A stretch of 64,000 bases of DNA from Symbiodinium natans (GCA_905221605.1 CAJNDS010002424.1:1079709-1143708), one strand, 5' to 3'; shown: positions 10,545 to 20,612, numbered from the stretch's first letter. Numbers and translations are program-made. Notes: generated by a model from the letters alone, not told the origin.

Positions 10545-10655
10545 AAATACGGGAACCCCAAAATAGAACCCCAACATAGTAGGATTCCCTTAGAATACGG
10601 ACTCCAAGAACGTACCCCCCTCCCCCCCCCCCCCCCTAATTCGGAACGCCCATTT
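10545..10655. mobile_element. Family C element, reverse orientation
   Basis: CCCCAAAATAG, ATAGTAGGATTCCCTTAGAA and TAATTCGGAACGCCC match the reverse complement of the copy at 3152-3247. A poly-C run interrupts it. Confidence 0.5.
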
Positions 10656-11029
10656 GGTACCCTGAAAGGGACCATGATTAGAAACGAACCCCCCCCCCCC
10701 CCCCCCCCCCCCCCCACGCATTTGGTTTGCGATGTGCGACAGCAGGTGACAATGCCAGACCCGAGAGCCCCCGAGAACCTCGGGTTTAGGGTTTAGGGTT
10801 TCGGGCTTAGGGTTTAGGATCCTTCAAGGAAACCCCCCCCCCTCCCCCCAAAACCCTAAACAAACCTAGAAGGAACACACCCCCTCCCCCTCAAGACACC
10901 CAAAACCTAAAAGTCCAGACAGAACTAGGCCCCGCAAGTCCCCGGCAAGGAAAGACCCTAAACCCCCAAAACCCTAGACCCTAAACCCTAAACCTCTCTT
11001 TCATATATAATTTAAATGTTAAGGAGTTA

Positions 11030-11270
11030 CTGGGCAAGGTCGCCGTTTTACTGGGCAAGGTCGCCGTTTTACTGGGCAAGGTCGATTTTTTGACCAAAAT
11101 CGACCTTGCCCAGTAAAACGGCGACCTTGCCCAGTAAAACGGCGACCTTGCCCAGTAAAACGGCGATATTCGGTCACAAAATCGACCTTGCCCAGTAAAA
11201 CGGCGACCTTGCCCAGTAAAACGGCCGTTTTACTGGGCAAGGTCGCCGTTTTACTGGGCAAGGTCGCCAA
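11030..11270. repeat. Inverted 20-21 bp minisatellite (ACTGGGCAAGGTCGCCGTTTT)
   Basis: The unit ACTGGGCAAGGTCGCCGTTT is repeated head-to-tail, then inverted as CGACCTTGCCCAGTAAAACG, then flips again, with hinges at TCGATTTTTTGACCAAAATCGA (about 11080-11104) and at about 11221-11228. Several long hairpins are possible. Small ORFs here are shadows. Confidence 0.85.
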
Positions 11271-11812
11271 CCCCCCCCCACACCACCCCCCCTCCCCCCC
11301 GCACCCACCCCCCTCCCCACGCCCCCACCCCCCCCCGCACCCCCCCCCCCACCTCCCCCACCCCGCCCACCCCCACCCCCCCACCCCCCCCCCCCCCCAC
11401 CCCCCCCCACGCCCCCCCCACCCCCCCCCCACCCCCCCCCACCCCCCCCCACCCCCCCCCCCACCCCACCACCCCCACCCCACCCCCACCCCACCCCCCC
11501 CGCCCACCCCCCCCACCCGCCCGCCCACCCTCCCCCCCACCCCCCCCCCCCACCCCCCCCCCAACCCCACCCCCACCCCCCCCACCCCCTCCCCACCCCC
11601 CCCCCACCCCCACGCCAGCCCCCCCCCCCGCACCCCCCCCCCCCCCCCCCACCCCCTCCGCCCCACCCCCCCCCACCCCCCCCCCACCCCCCCCCCGCCC
11701 CCCCCCCCCCACCCCCACACCCCACCCCCCCCCACACCCCCCCCCCCCACCCCCCCCCCACCCCGCCCCCCACCCCCCACCCCCCCCCCCCCACCCCCCC
11801 CCCCACCCCAAA
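11271..11812. repeat. 540 bp C-tract with spaced A
   Basis: The + strand is almost entirely runs of C broken by single A, rarely G or T, with unit lengths near 6-11. Glycine-rich (minus) and proline/histidine-rich (plus) ORFs across it are low-complexity shadows. The G-rich strand could form quadruplexes. Assembly or base-calling error is also likely in such a tract. Confidence 0.85.
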
Positions 11813-12002
11813 AAAAATGAAGGTGACCCCAGATCGGCCAGGGTCCCTATTAAAAATGCGATTTTTTAGTACTGAAATCGACGGTTTTGGGTGGCCTGTC
11901 GTTTTCCGGATTTTCGACGAAAACCGAGCCTTCACAGACACGGGCTTTTAAACCGTGGGGTTTAGGGCCCCCCCCCCCCCCCCCCCCCCACCCCCCCCCT
12001 GG

Positions 12003-12256
12003 GTGACTCCAGGATCGGCCCGTCGTAACGCCTCACCCCTTCCAAGCACATCACCCCCCGATAAGCAAGACCTGGAATCATGCACTTTCACTCAAGGGGT
12101 GAGGCGTTACGAGTGAAAATGCATGATTCCAGGTCTTGCTTATCGGGGGGTGATGTGCTTGGAAGGGGTGAGACGTTACGAGTGACAGTGAAAATGCATG
12201 ATTCCAGGTCTTGGTTATCGGGGGCGATGTGCTTGGAAGGGGTGAGACGTTACGGC
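12003..12256. repeat. Inverted plus tandem repeat, unit about 85 bp
   Basis: CGTAACGCCTCACCCCTTCC (12025) and the following ATCACCCCCCGATAAGCAAG are inverted at about 12090-12160. The inverted unit (GCATGATTCCAGGTCTTG, GGTGATGTGCTTGGAAGGGG) is then repeated in tandem to 12256. It has no coding meaning that I can see. Confidence 0.8.
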
Positions 12257-12424
12257 ATGGGTGCGTCGGACTAGAAATTAAGAAAAACTTTTTATTTTCT
12301 TAATGTTATGGGATTCTTTGGGCGGGTGGTTTTTTTCCGTTGCCTACACAAACTGCTGGCCTAGTAAATGCTCGAACTTGAGATGCTGAACCCTAAACCC
12401 TAAACCCTAAACCCTACAAATCAG

Positions 12425-12512
12425 GCCTCGTCGAGACTTTTCGGCGCGAGCTCATCAATGGCCAGGCGCTCCTGAGCCTGTCGGTCGCAGACCTGCGGCC
12501 TGGCTTCATGCT
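12425..12512 (+). CDS. Exon: SAM domain, C-terminal half
   Basis: A CCCTAAA array precedes the acceptor ACAAATCAG. The frame LVETFRRELINGQALLSLSV, then ADLRPGFML, matches the second half of a SAM domain (F-x-x-x-x-I-[DN]G-x-x-LL-x-L-x-x-x-DL). It joins in phase to 9786. The donor GTAGGGATG (12513) is followed within 15 bp by TTTAGGG. It is a textbook case of the repeat polarity around an exon. Confidence 0.75.
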
Positions 12513-12596
12513 GTAGGGATGCTTTTAGGGTTTAGGGTTTGGAGTTTGGGGTTTGGGGTTTAGTGTTTACGGAATGAACTTAATGGGTTTAGGGTT

Positions 12597-12692
12597 GGGA
12601 TGTTCTCCCTTATACTAACAGCCCTTAATAGGGATTCTAGTACCCCCATGATCATCCCTCTTACGGACTGTTAGTATAAGGGGGAACATCCC
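12597..12692. mobile_element. Family A foldback element, near-complete
   Basis: GGGATGTTCTCCCTTATACT and AACAGCCCTTAATAGGGATT at the left face ACGGACTGTTAGTATAAGGG then GGAACATCCC at the right. Both arms are well preserved. It lies in an intron between TTTAGGG repeats. Confidence 0.75.
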
Positions 12693-13479
12693 AGGGTTTA
12701 TGGTTTATGGTTTAGGGTTATGGAGGGTTTTCAGGGATAGGGTCCTGAGTTCATTTTTTTTGTTGTGGGGGTTTAGGGTTCACGTGCTCAAGGGTTTAGG
12801 GTTAGGGTTTCTTAAGGGAATTAAGGTTGGGGGCCTTGCGGCTTGGGGTACTTCAGGTTTTGGGGTTTTGGAATCGAGGCTAAGGGCTTAGATTTCGGTA
12901 GAGTTTGCACTGGGAGCTTTGGGTACTGGCAGCCTCGAGGCACGATTCAACATTTCGAGACACATGGTGCCACTTGTATACAGAGAATGCCAGGATGGCT
13001 ATATAGCCATCATACGCGTGCTGACGTGGACTGGGTTCTTGCTCGTGGTTTTGTTGAGTGACCTTCATGCATCAATTGGGTGTTGTTTATTGCGTACATA
13101 CCGGCCAAATGTCTGCTGCATCATGTACGTCCTCATCTTCGTTATTGGCATGCGTGCGCGTGCAGCTGTCCTCCAGCTTGGACTTCGGAAATCCATGATA
13201 AAGGTGCGCAGCGTTTAGGGTCGCACATGTCCAGGGCTTTGTGCGTCACAGCGGCCCCCAATCCTTGCCCCCAAGACTAATTAGACCTAGAGCACGAGGA
13301 AATACTTGCGAGTTCCATCCTTTGGGCGGGGAGGTCTTGGGAACCCCTATGAGGGCATGCTCTTTAGGAAGCAGATCGACGTGCCGCTGGGCCAAGCAAC
13401 TTGGAAGCGATTGGGTTGGCAACCCTACATTATAAGCCCTAAACCCTTAGCCCTCAATCGCAGGTAGGTTTCAGTTCAG

Positions 13480-13550
13480 AGGTCCCATGCCGCCCCTCGG
13501 CATACACAGCTGTGGCATCAACAAGTTCACGTGCCCACTAGATATATCTC
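13480..13550 (+). CDS. Exon, probable end of SAM region
   Basis: The acceptor TTTCAGTTCAG and the GC donor GCAAGTG (13551) are both good. In the phase left by 12512 the frame reads LGPMPPLGIHSCGINKF then TCPLDIS. LGI-x-x-x-G could be the last turn of the SAM domain, but that is only suggestive. Confidence 0.4.
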
Positions 13551-14107
13551 GCAAGTGTTGTTGGTGTCTGGGCCGCCCCGCCCCCAGTGACACTTGTAAG
13601 GAAAAGCAGCCGAATAACTTGTAAGCACAAAAGTTGGAACAGCTGTAGGTCAGCCTAAACCCTAAGTTGAAAAATGCAAAAGAGGGGCCTTTTTGTTACA
13701 GAGAAGTTCGCTCGATTTGAGGGCTCGACCACGTTCCTTAAGGACTCTTGTTTGAGGGATTTTTCCCTCTGTGCTATTTTGAGCCTAAGGGGTTTGGTGA
13801 CTCAGCAAATGGCCTTGTTGACGACTTGCCAAATTCTGCCGGTTGCCCACCCGCAAAAGCTGATGCCAAAGACGTAGGGGGTTCAACAATGGTGGGGTGG
13901 GGGCTTCTTTCTGCAAAGACATAGCAAATACTCCGTGTGGCCCTGCGCCTTCAACTCCTAAACCGCCTTATAAGCCCTATGCGGATTGCAAAGCCCTCAC
14001 GAATCCCTCAACCCCTTAAACCCGCCAAACCCCTAAACCTCCTAAACCCCTAAAACCGCAAAGCCCCTAAACCCCTAAACCCCTAAACCGGCGTCTGTCA
14101 AACCCAG

Positions 14108-14157
14108 AGGCTAAAAACTTGCTGGCAGCCGTGGCCGAGCTTCGCAGCTACCCAACT
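14108..14157 (+). CDS. Exon, unidentified protein
   Basis: CCCTAAA-type repeats and AAACCCAG precede a frame reading QAKNLLAAVAELRSYPT in the phase left by 13550. A stop follows immediately, so the donor is either GACTTC (GA type) or an earlier GC. Confidence 0.42.
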
Positions 14158-14244
14158 TGACTTCGTTCTTTTGCTGAGGGGGCCTTCGGGTTTGGGGTAC
14201 GATGTAGGCTACAGCAGAAAAAACCTATATAGCGTATGCTCGGG

Positions 14245-14253
14245 CCTTATATG

Positions 14254-14287
<34 letters not shown>

Positions 14288-14356
14288 TGTATGTATGTAT
14301 GTATGTATGTATGTATGTGTATGCCATGTGTATGTATGTATTTATATACATACATG

Positions 14357-14392
<36 letters not shown>

Positions 14393-14400
14393 CACACACT
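14245..14400. repeat. (TATG)n and (CA)/(TA) microsatellite
   Basis: Fourteen or so TATG units, then CATACA, CA and TA runs. ORFs rich in Tyr/Met/His here are artefacts. Confidence 0.9.
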
Positions 14401-14451
14401 GTGTATAAAACAGGTGTGGACCCTTAAGGCCTTTGTCTGCAAGGCCTGCAG

Positions 14452-14541
14452 CGTGGGGCGCACCGCCACGCCACCTGGTCCACAGGCGACCCACCGCCGC
14501 CACCGCCACCGCCACCTCCACCTTCAGGAGCCGCGTGCTTT
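14452..14541 (+). CDS. Candidate exon, proline-rich
   Basis: After GGCCTGCAG one frame gives a run of ten prolines followed by SGAAC. The other frames give His/Arg or Ala/Thr repeats. The CCRCCG repeat makes all frames open, so the frame is uncertain. Confidence 0.33.
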
Positions 14542-14762
14542 AGGTTTTTGGTTTCAGTGTTTATAGGGCTTATGGGATTTTAAGGGTTTTTATAGGGTTA
14601 ATGGGGTTTATAGGGTTTATGGGGCTTATAGGGCTTAGGGTTGCCTAAACCCGTAAACCCTGTAAACCCTAAACACCTTTCGGATGTCGGCGGTTTTCTG
14701 AGGGCTCCTCAGCGTGTGCAATGCGCTGTAGGGCGGCGAAGCTTCCACGCATCTTAGGGTCG

Positions 14763-14915
14763 TTACATGGTCCCTTCATATGGGTCCTTGGGGTACCCCT
14801 TATACACCCCTTTTCTACCCCTTATATACCCCTTATATACCAATTATGTACCCTATACAACCCAAGGGCCCCTACTTCTGAGCCCTGCAAAGGAGGTAAG
14901 GGACCATATGAAAAG
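14763..14915. mobile_element. Family G inverted-repeat element
   Basis: GTTACATGGTCCCTTCATATGG at the left is mirrored by GTAAGGGACCATATGAAAAG at the right. The interior is a CCCCTTATATAC repeat. Related elements lie at 25287-25405, about 47000-47105 and 55837-55915. Confidence 0.6.
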
Positions 14916-15045
14916 GCCTCAGATACGGGACGGGGTGGAGAGAGCAGCTGCTGTCCAAAGCCCGGGGGCTGCCTGGTTTAGGGTTTAGGGTTTAGGGTTT
15001 AGGGTTTAGGGTTTAGGGTCAAATGCCCTGCCTTCTGTCGTGCAG

Positions 15046-15159
15046 CTGCGTGGGGCATTCAGTCATCACACCGGCAGTCACATGCACATCCCGTTTTTCA
15101 TCAACGAAGACAGACTCTCGGACACTTTCAGCTCTCCCCCCTGTCGCATCCCTTGCAAG
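15046..15159 (+). CDS. Candidate exon, frame uncertain
   Basis: It follows a TTTAGGG array and the acceptor CTGTCGTGCAG. All three frames stay open for over 100 bp. One (HTGSHMHIPFFINEDRLSDT) looks best and ends at GTCCTT. Open reading in every frame makes this weak. Confidence 0.3.
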
Positions 15160-15467
15160 GTCCTTCTTTCTTCATCCTTTGCCGACGAAGGTACCCTCTG
15201 GAAGCCATAGCTGCCCATCCAAAAAGCGGCCCCTAAATCCAGAACCCGAAGCCCTTGAACCTTAAACCCTACATTGCCCTAAATGCAGCCGTCTCCTGAA
15301 ACCTCTGAACCTCCATTCCCCTCTCCAAGGTGTCTTGGGCTAGTTGCATTTGGGGTTCGTGGGCCTTTTGGGTGACTTCTGCTTGGGTTTCGGCGTTTTT
15401 TCTGGGCTTCTAGGCTTGAAATCTCACGCGCCCCAAATGCAAACAACCAACCGGCTGTCTTTCACAG

Positions 15468-15524
15468 AAAAATGGACACAGCCATCTGGTAGGAGCGGGG
15501 CCGCCGCCCCCAGCTGCCCCACCT
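15468..15524 (+). CDS. Exon, Pro/Ala-rich
   Basis: A pyrimidine-rich acceptor (GGCTGTCTTTCACAG) precedes 19 phase-0 codons (KNGHSHLVGAGPPPPAAPP), up to a GC donor GCAAGC. If not spliced there, the frame stops 18 bases later. Confidence 0.4.
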
Positions 15525-15850
15525 GCAAGCGAGGCTTCTCCTGAATGAAGACTCCCCTTCACCCTAGGCTTAGGTTGCGATGAACAGCCCCGAATTTTGA
15601 ACCAAAAATCCTTAAATCCTAAACCCCTAAACCACTACACCTCCACATCCCTGAGTCCGGAACCCCTAAAATTTCTCATCCTAAACCCAATCTGGTTTAA
15701 AGGCATGAGGAGCGCAGCGTCTTTGAACTCTTGCCCTTAAGCCCCAGGAAAATTTGAGGATGCCACCACGGGTTTAGGGTTTAGGGTTTAGGGTGATTAA
15801 TTATACCCCGAAAGGTTTAAGGCTTTAAAGAATTCCCGCCCCTGCTCAAG

Positions 15851-15900
15851 CATCTCCAGGAGCTAGAAGAGCCCTTCTGTATGACGCTGAACGCTCTCCC
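15851..15900 (+). CDS. Candidate exon
   Basis: The frame HLQELEEPFCMTLNALP follows CTGCTCAAG. The end is unclear: GTATGA at 15879 or a later site. No family recognised. Confidence 0.32.
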
Positions 15901-16056
15901 GAACCCAAATTTCTTTGCTTTTGTGCCCCCCCCCCTGGCACCTTTCTGAAAACAAGTAGTGTTGGGATGCTACAAGAAGGAAGCACCACACGCAATGCAG
16001 GGGATGGGGCCTAAGCCTCCATCGGGTTTTAGTACCTCAAGCTCTGTAGCTATTTG

Positions 16057-16170
16057 GGGTTTAAGGGTTTACCTAACAACCCAAAACCTACCTGTTTTGA
16101 AGGTTACTAAGAATATACCTCTTACAGGCTTCGTAGGTTATCTACAAACAAGCAGACTTCGGGGCTCTTA
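16057..16170. mobile_element. Family I element
   Basis: TTTGGGGTTTAAGGG and AACCCAAAACCTACCTGTTT are mirrored by TTCGTAGGTTATCTACAAAC and CTTCGGGGCTCTTAAGG. A similar element (CCCCAAAACCTACTG to CAAAAGTAGGTTTTGAG) is at 34588-34690. Confidence 0.4.
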
Positions 16171-16260
16171 AGGTTTAGGGTTTAGGGTTTAGGGTTTAGG
16201 GTTTAGGGTTTAGGGTTTAGGGTTTAGGGTTTAGGGTTTAGGGGCCCATGCCGTGGTCAG

Positions 16261-16309
16261 GCTTGCAAGGTGGTGTTGCTGATGGGCCCCCCCGGAAGTG
16301 GCAAGCCAC
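16261..16309 (+). CDS. Adenylate kinase domain A: P-loop exon
   Basis: The acceptor is CCGTGGTCAG. The frame ACKVVLLMGPPGSGKP holds an intact Walker A P-loop (GPPGSGK) preceded by the hydrophobic strand VVLLM, as in adenylate/UMP-CMP kinases, which move phosphate between nucleotides. The donor is GTGGCG (one base over), or a GC donor within GGCAAG. The next exon joins in phase. The loop between Lys and the NMP-binding part is shorter than usual, so a small exon may be missing. Confidence 0.62.
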
Positions 16310-18392
16310 GTGGCGGCCGAATTCAGGCGCCCTTACTACCGCCCTACAGCGCCCTACAGAGGCTCCCAGAATTTTCCCCAAAAACCCTTAAGGGTTGTAG
16401 GGTTTAGGGTTTGTAGGGTTTGGGGTTTAGGGTTTTGGGGTTTTTAGGGTTTAGGGTTTATAGGGTTTAGGGGTACCCTTTACCCCCCTTTTTTGGTTCT
16501 GGGTTCCCTTGTAAAGCAGCCAACCCAAAACAAGCGACACCCTGCCCTTCTGTTCTCTAAACCCCTAAACCCGAAACCCTGCTAAATCCAAGGGGGGACG
16601 GGGGAGGGGGGAGGGGGAGGGTGTCTGTTCTAAATTAGGGGTGAATTTGGTCTCCTAGACCCTTAGCTAGCCCTTCCCTTGGTCGCCCAGTGGTACCCTT
16701 TGCATTGTTTGGTTCTGGGTTCCCTTATCAAGCAACCAACCAAAAACGGTGCCCTTACTATAAGATGGTTACGGGGCGACAGAGCCTTCTAGTCTCACTT
16801 AAGGGTCATTTTTGGGATATCCTAGACTTTGTATAGGGGTCACACCACAATCGAAGCCCGACAATTCACCCAAGTCAACCGAGTAAGGCCATGAAACCCC
16901 CAAGTCTACCAAGCAGACCCAAAGCCTCCCCTAAACCATGATAAACCCTCAACCCAAAACCCTAAACCCTAAACTAAACCCTGAACCCTGAACCCTGAAC
17001 CCTACCAAGCTTGCTTGCTCATGGACGCCCTACATAGGCTAAGACTCTACTGTTCTACTTAGAGCTTGTGGTTTCCAGGCCCTGAACGCCTTTGAAGCCC
17101 TAAACCTCCATATCCTGGTCTCTTAGTTCGGAACTTGGTACCTCTTATATCCTCTTACATAAAGCCGCTACAGGGTCATACAGGGTACCTACATCCTTAA
17201 GTACCCAAGCCCCCAAGCCCTATGTACTTAAGTCCCGATTAAGAACAGGACCTGCACATCCCCAAACCCTGAATCCCCTTCCAAGAGCACGTAAGCAACC
17301 TTAGGCCCTGAAAAGCTAAAGCCCCATAACCCGAATACCCGCAAATACTAACCACCCCACCTCCCCCCTCACCCCAAAAAAGCTTAAAAGGAAATAATTA
17401 ACAACACAAAAAGGATCCCAAAGCCCCAAACCAGAAACCTGCCTAAGGTCCACTCTTGGAGATGCGCTGGCACTCAGGCCAGTGCTTAGAAAGGAAGGGC
17501 TGGAGATGCACTGGAAGTGTTTCCGCATTTTTGAGGTTTGGGGTTTCGGGTTTAGAATGTCGTTTTTGGGATTTGTGGTTTGGGGCTTAGGGTCTTATAG
17601 GATCCCAGGTGAACCCGTGTAAATCTGTAGAAGCTACGCGACCACCCTTTCCTGATTTGATTGCATGTTGGGCTGGCGTGGCAGAACATTGACGATGGCT
17701 GGCATGAGTGTGCAACAGAAGGCATTGTGTCGCAGCCCCAAACTCCGAACCCTCAGCCCCATATGGACCCCGAACCCTCAACCCTCAGGCAGCTCCCTTG
17801 GCCGATTTTGAACTGCTACCGAGAATTCCCTAAGCCCAGTAAAGCCCGCGAAGCCCTAAGCCAAATTGTTCTCGGCAATTCGGGAACAAGGAGGTGGTTC
17901 TCAGTTGCAGCTAATTCCCTTAATTAAAGAACATACTAGCACCCAATTCCCTTTTTCAAGCACATAATAAAAATTGGCCAGCTCTGCAGTTACTGTTTGG
18001 TTTCAACGTGGCCCCTTACAGGCTTACAGGTACAGGATGGGCTATTCGGTCTGATAATCCCAATACTCAACCCTGTAAAAGGGCCTTTGTTCAACGCTTC
18101 TTTTGGGTTTAGGGTTTAGGGTTTAGGGTTTACGGTTTAGGGGCATGTTTGCCCATCCTGGCAAGCAGGGAGTACCCGGCCCACAATCCATGAACCACAC
18201 AAGCGCAGTCATGGCCTTCGATCTCATGACTCACTTGGGTTGTCGCCCTAAACCCGAAAACCCTGTCCCAACCCCCCCCCCCCCCCCCCCCCCCCCCCCA
18301 AAAAACCCTAAGCTCCAAACCCTAAATACCAAACCCTAAACCCCGAACCCTAACCCTAAACCCTAAACCCCAAACCCAGCAAGCCCTTTTAG
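16310..18392. other. Kinase intron: elements and repeats only
   Basis: It carries two family B copies, scattered CCCTAAA/TTTAGGG arrays and a long poly-C run (about 18271-18299). No exon with a reliable frame was found. Confidence 0.4.
16681..16780. mobile_element. Family B element
   Basis: GGTCGCCCAGTGGTACCCTT at the left and GATGGTTACGGGGCGAC at the right are inverted repeats. TTTGGTTCTGGGTTCCCTTA is the conserved interior. A partial copy sits just upstream at about 16480-16525. Confidence 0.75.
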
Positions 18393-18463
18393 CACGGAGG
18401 TTCCACGGCACCCACGTCGACCTGGGGCGCATTCTGCGTAGCGAGGAAGGGGGCGCCAAGTCG
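18393..18463 (+). CDS. Adenylate kinase domain A: NMP-binding exon
   Basis: CCCTAAA repeats precede the acceptor CCTTTTAG. The frame RRFHGTHVDLGRILRSEEGG, then AKS, matches the [TH]HxStGdLLR-x-E region of adenylate kinases (here HVDLGRILRSE). The donor GTCCAG keeps phase 0 into 18841; a second donor exists at 18477. TTTAGGG repeats follow downstream. Confidence 0.62.
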
Positions 18464-18840
18464 GTCCAGGCGCAGGGTTGAGGGGTTTTCTAAGGTCAAA
18501 AAGGTTTATTGTTTAGGGGTTACGGTTTCGGTTTAGGGGAAAGGGTTTAGGGTTTAGGGTTTAGGGCTTAGGGTTTAGGGTTTCGGGTTTAGGGTTTAGA
18601 TGGCTGCAGGGCTTCGGGCTATGTTTTGTTCTGAGTCAACCTTAGCTTTGTGCGAAGCTCCTGCGTGTACCGGCCGGGATGTTTGTTAGTCAGGGCCCCT
18701 TCTTATGGTGTAGTTTTTCAGGTTTACGGAGGTTAGGGTTTAGGGTGAGATCCCTATACTTTTCCTATAGTCTCACAGGGAACCCCAGTATGGACCGCCC
18801 CCCTCCCCTCCTCTGCCCCATATCTCGACGCTTGACGCAG

Positions 18841-18894
18841 GCGATGCTGCTGAATGCCCTTCTAGCCGAGATGGAGGCTAGGGCCCTCAAGGGG
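18841..18894 (+). CDS. Adenylate kinase domain A: helix exon
   Basis: Eighteen phase-0 codons (AMLLNALLAEMEARALKG) lie between CTTGACGCAG and GTGCCA. They occupy the place of the LL-x-x-x-L helix that precedes the DGFPR strand in adenylate kinases and join in phase to 19133. Confidence 0.6.
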
Positions 18895-19132
18895 GTGCCA
18901 TCAGCCATCAGAGAAGCTACAATTGGAGGTTCCGAAAACCTGCAAACCTAAACCCTGAAAAAACCTCAACCCCAGAAACCCAGAAAACTCTATAGACTCT
19001 AAAAACCCCTAAACCCTAAACCCTAAACCCTAAACCCTACACCCTACACCCTAAACCCTTAAACCCTTAAACCCTAAGCGCTAAATCCTAAACCCTAAAC
19101 TCGAAACCCTAAACCCTAAACCCTACCTTCAG

Positions 19133-19211
19133 GTCGGTCAACAGAAAGTTGAGGCGGGCCAGGGCTCCCACCTCGTGTTCGTCAACGGCTTCCCTCGCAC
19201 CCCGGACCGCC
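19133..19211 (+). CDS. Adenylate kinase domain A: (D/N)GFPR exon
   Basis: The frame GQGSHLVFVNGFPRTPDR carries the signature strand and loop of adenylate kinases (usually LIDGFPRT); Asp is Asn here. CCCTAAA repeats and ACCTTCAG precede it; the donor GTTAGGG runs straight into TTTAGGG. One base is left over. Confidence 0.75.
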
Positions 19212-19329
19212 GTTAGGGTTTAGGGATTAGGGTTTAATTAGGCCAGAATTTTTAAGAATTGAAGAAGTATCCCTGAAGTGTTTTTAGGGTTTAAGGTTAA
19301 GGAAACAGGGTTTAGAGTTTATGGGGTTT

Positions 19330-19531
19330 AGGGTTTATAGGGTTTAGGGTTTAGGGTCAGGGTTTTTAGAGTTCACGGCTCAGGGCTAATCAAGGTTTAG
19401 GGTTTAGGGTTCAGCGGCTCCGCAGGGTTTATCGGGTGTGCAGGGTTTATAGGGTTTAGGGTCAGGGTTTTTAGAGTTTACGGCTCAGGGCTAATCAAGG
19501 TTTAGGGTTTAGGGTTCAGCGGCTCCGCAGA
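19330..19531. repeat. Tandem duplication, about 105 bp
   Basis: AGGGTCAGGGTTTTTAGAGT, CACGGCTCAGGGCTAATCAA and TTCAGCGGCTCCGCAG appear twice in order (about 19330-19426 and 19443-19531). It is recent, to judge by the near identity. Confidence 0.85.
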
Positions 19532-19811
19532 GTCTTTTCCCAGGCTTCAATGCAGGAGTCATGGTGTGATGATCGCTTCATGGCAGGGTTTGGCTGAGGA
19601 TGCCAACTTCTGTAAGATGGTACCCTCAACTGCCCCAAGCCCAAAAATCCCGAAATCAACCCCCCAGCCCCCACCCTCCCACTACCATCTCTTATTCCCT
19701 AAGTACCACTGTTCAGGGCCCTAAAATTTTTTTTAGAGCCCCTGAAAGTTTTTTTGGAGGCCCTTCTTTGCCACAATCAGGTAAGGACGACGGGTACCAC
19801 TTCTGGGACAG

Positions 19812-19852
19812 CCTCGATGCCGTGCCAAAGCATCCTGGAGAGCAAGCTGGAT
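19812..19852 (+). CDS. Adenylate kinase domain A: candidate linker exon
   Basis: The acceptor is TGGGACAG. In the phase left by 19211 it reads SMPCQSILESKLD and ends at GTCTGG in phase 0, as the next exon needs. Position and length suit the loop after DGFPR. Confidence 0.42.
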
Positions 19853-19912
19853 GTCTGGCGATTTTAGGGGGTTGCAGGGTGTCAGGATTTAGGGTTGGGG
19901 GGTTTCCTCCAC

Positions 19913-20012
19913 CCTAAACCCTAAACCCTAAACCCTGAACCCTAAACCCTAAACCCTACAACCTAAACCCTAAACCCTAAACCCTAACCTTAAACCCTAA
20001 ACCCTAAACCCT
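19913..20012 (-). repeat. CCCTAAA array
   Basis: About fourteen units with small interruptions lie just before a candidate acceptor (CCCTCAG, 20015). A following stretch (20016-20072) could be another exon in phase, but its frame (SLHFAASCRSVW) is not kinase-like, so I did not call it. Confidence 0.9.
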
Positions 20013-20198
20013 CAGAGTCTGCACTTTGCAGCATCTTGCAGAAGCGTATGGTGTTCGGGCCTGCCAGAGTCCGTGGTGGTCATGGGACATCCGGGTGCAA
20101 TGCAACACCCCACCGAAATTCTTCACCAGACATGGCCATTAAACGAGCTTCCCCAAATCTTAAACCCCTAAACCCTAAACCCTAAACCCTAATTCAAG

Positions 20199-20322
20199 GA
20201 TGCTTGCGAAGCCTTCGAAGTCATCAGGCCTTCTCTCTGCCTCGTCCTCGAAGCCCCAGACGACGTGCTCCGCGCGCGTGCGCAACAGCGCGGCCGGCCG
20301 GACGACGACATCGAGGCTCAGA
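20199..20322 (+). CDS. Adenylate kinase domain A: LID-proximal exon
   Basis: The frame runs DACEAFEVIRPSLCLVLEAP, then DDVLRARAQQRGRPDDDIEA. It matches the adenylate kinase segment V-[LF]-x-LE-[VA]P-D-[ED]-VL-x-x-R-x-x-x-RGR-x-DD, with catalytic/LID arginines present. CCCTAAA repeats and TTCAAG precede it. The donor is GTATCG, or a GA/GC site a few bases earlier. It is the best single piece of evidence for the domain. Confidence 0.75.
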
Positions 20323-20612
20323 GTATCGCAATGACATTTATAGTACTGGTAGCAGTTTTTTGCTGGCATGTAGTATGATTCTAGGATTTACTGTAGTTAT
20401 ACAGTAGGTATAGTGCGGCCCATTATGGCCACGCGATGCTTGCAAGTTTCGAAAATCAAGTAGCGACATGCTGTTGGATCTCTGTAGCCTGGGTTCTGAA
20501 ACATCAGCTCCGCTGCTTTGCTGATGTCTGGTGGACATGTGTTTCTAGAGCTTGACTCAAACTCGAAGCGTGTGGCCTCCTTCTCAAGTAGACCTCATCC
20601 TTCGTATTTCCC

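Noticed and set aside
11030-11270. CRISPR-like array
   Set aside because: Units abut without unique spacers and change orientation; the sequence is eukaryotic.
11019-11941. Several long ORFs on both strands rich in glycine or in proline/histidine
   Set aside because: They translate the C-tract in different frames; all frames are open because the sequence is almost one base.
14171-14566. ORFs with Tyr/Met/Val/Cys runs
   Set aside because: Translation of TATG/CA/TA microsatellites.
20440-20500. Relict spliced leader upstream of the AAA gene
   Set aside because: CTGTAGCCTGGGTTCTGA has only loose similarity to the dinoflagellate leader; I could not support it.
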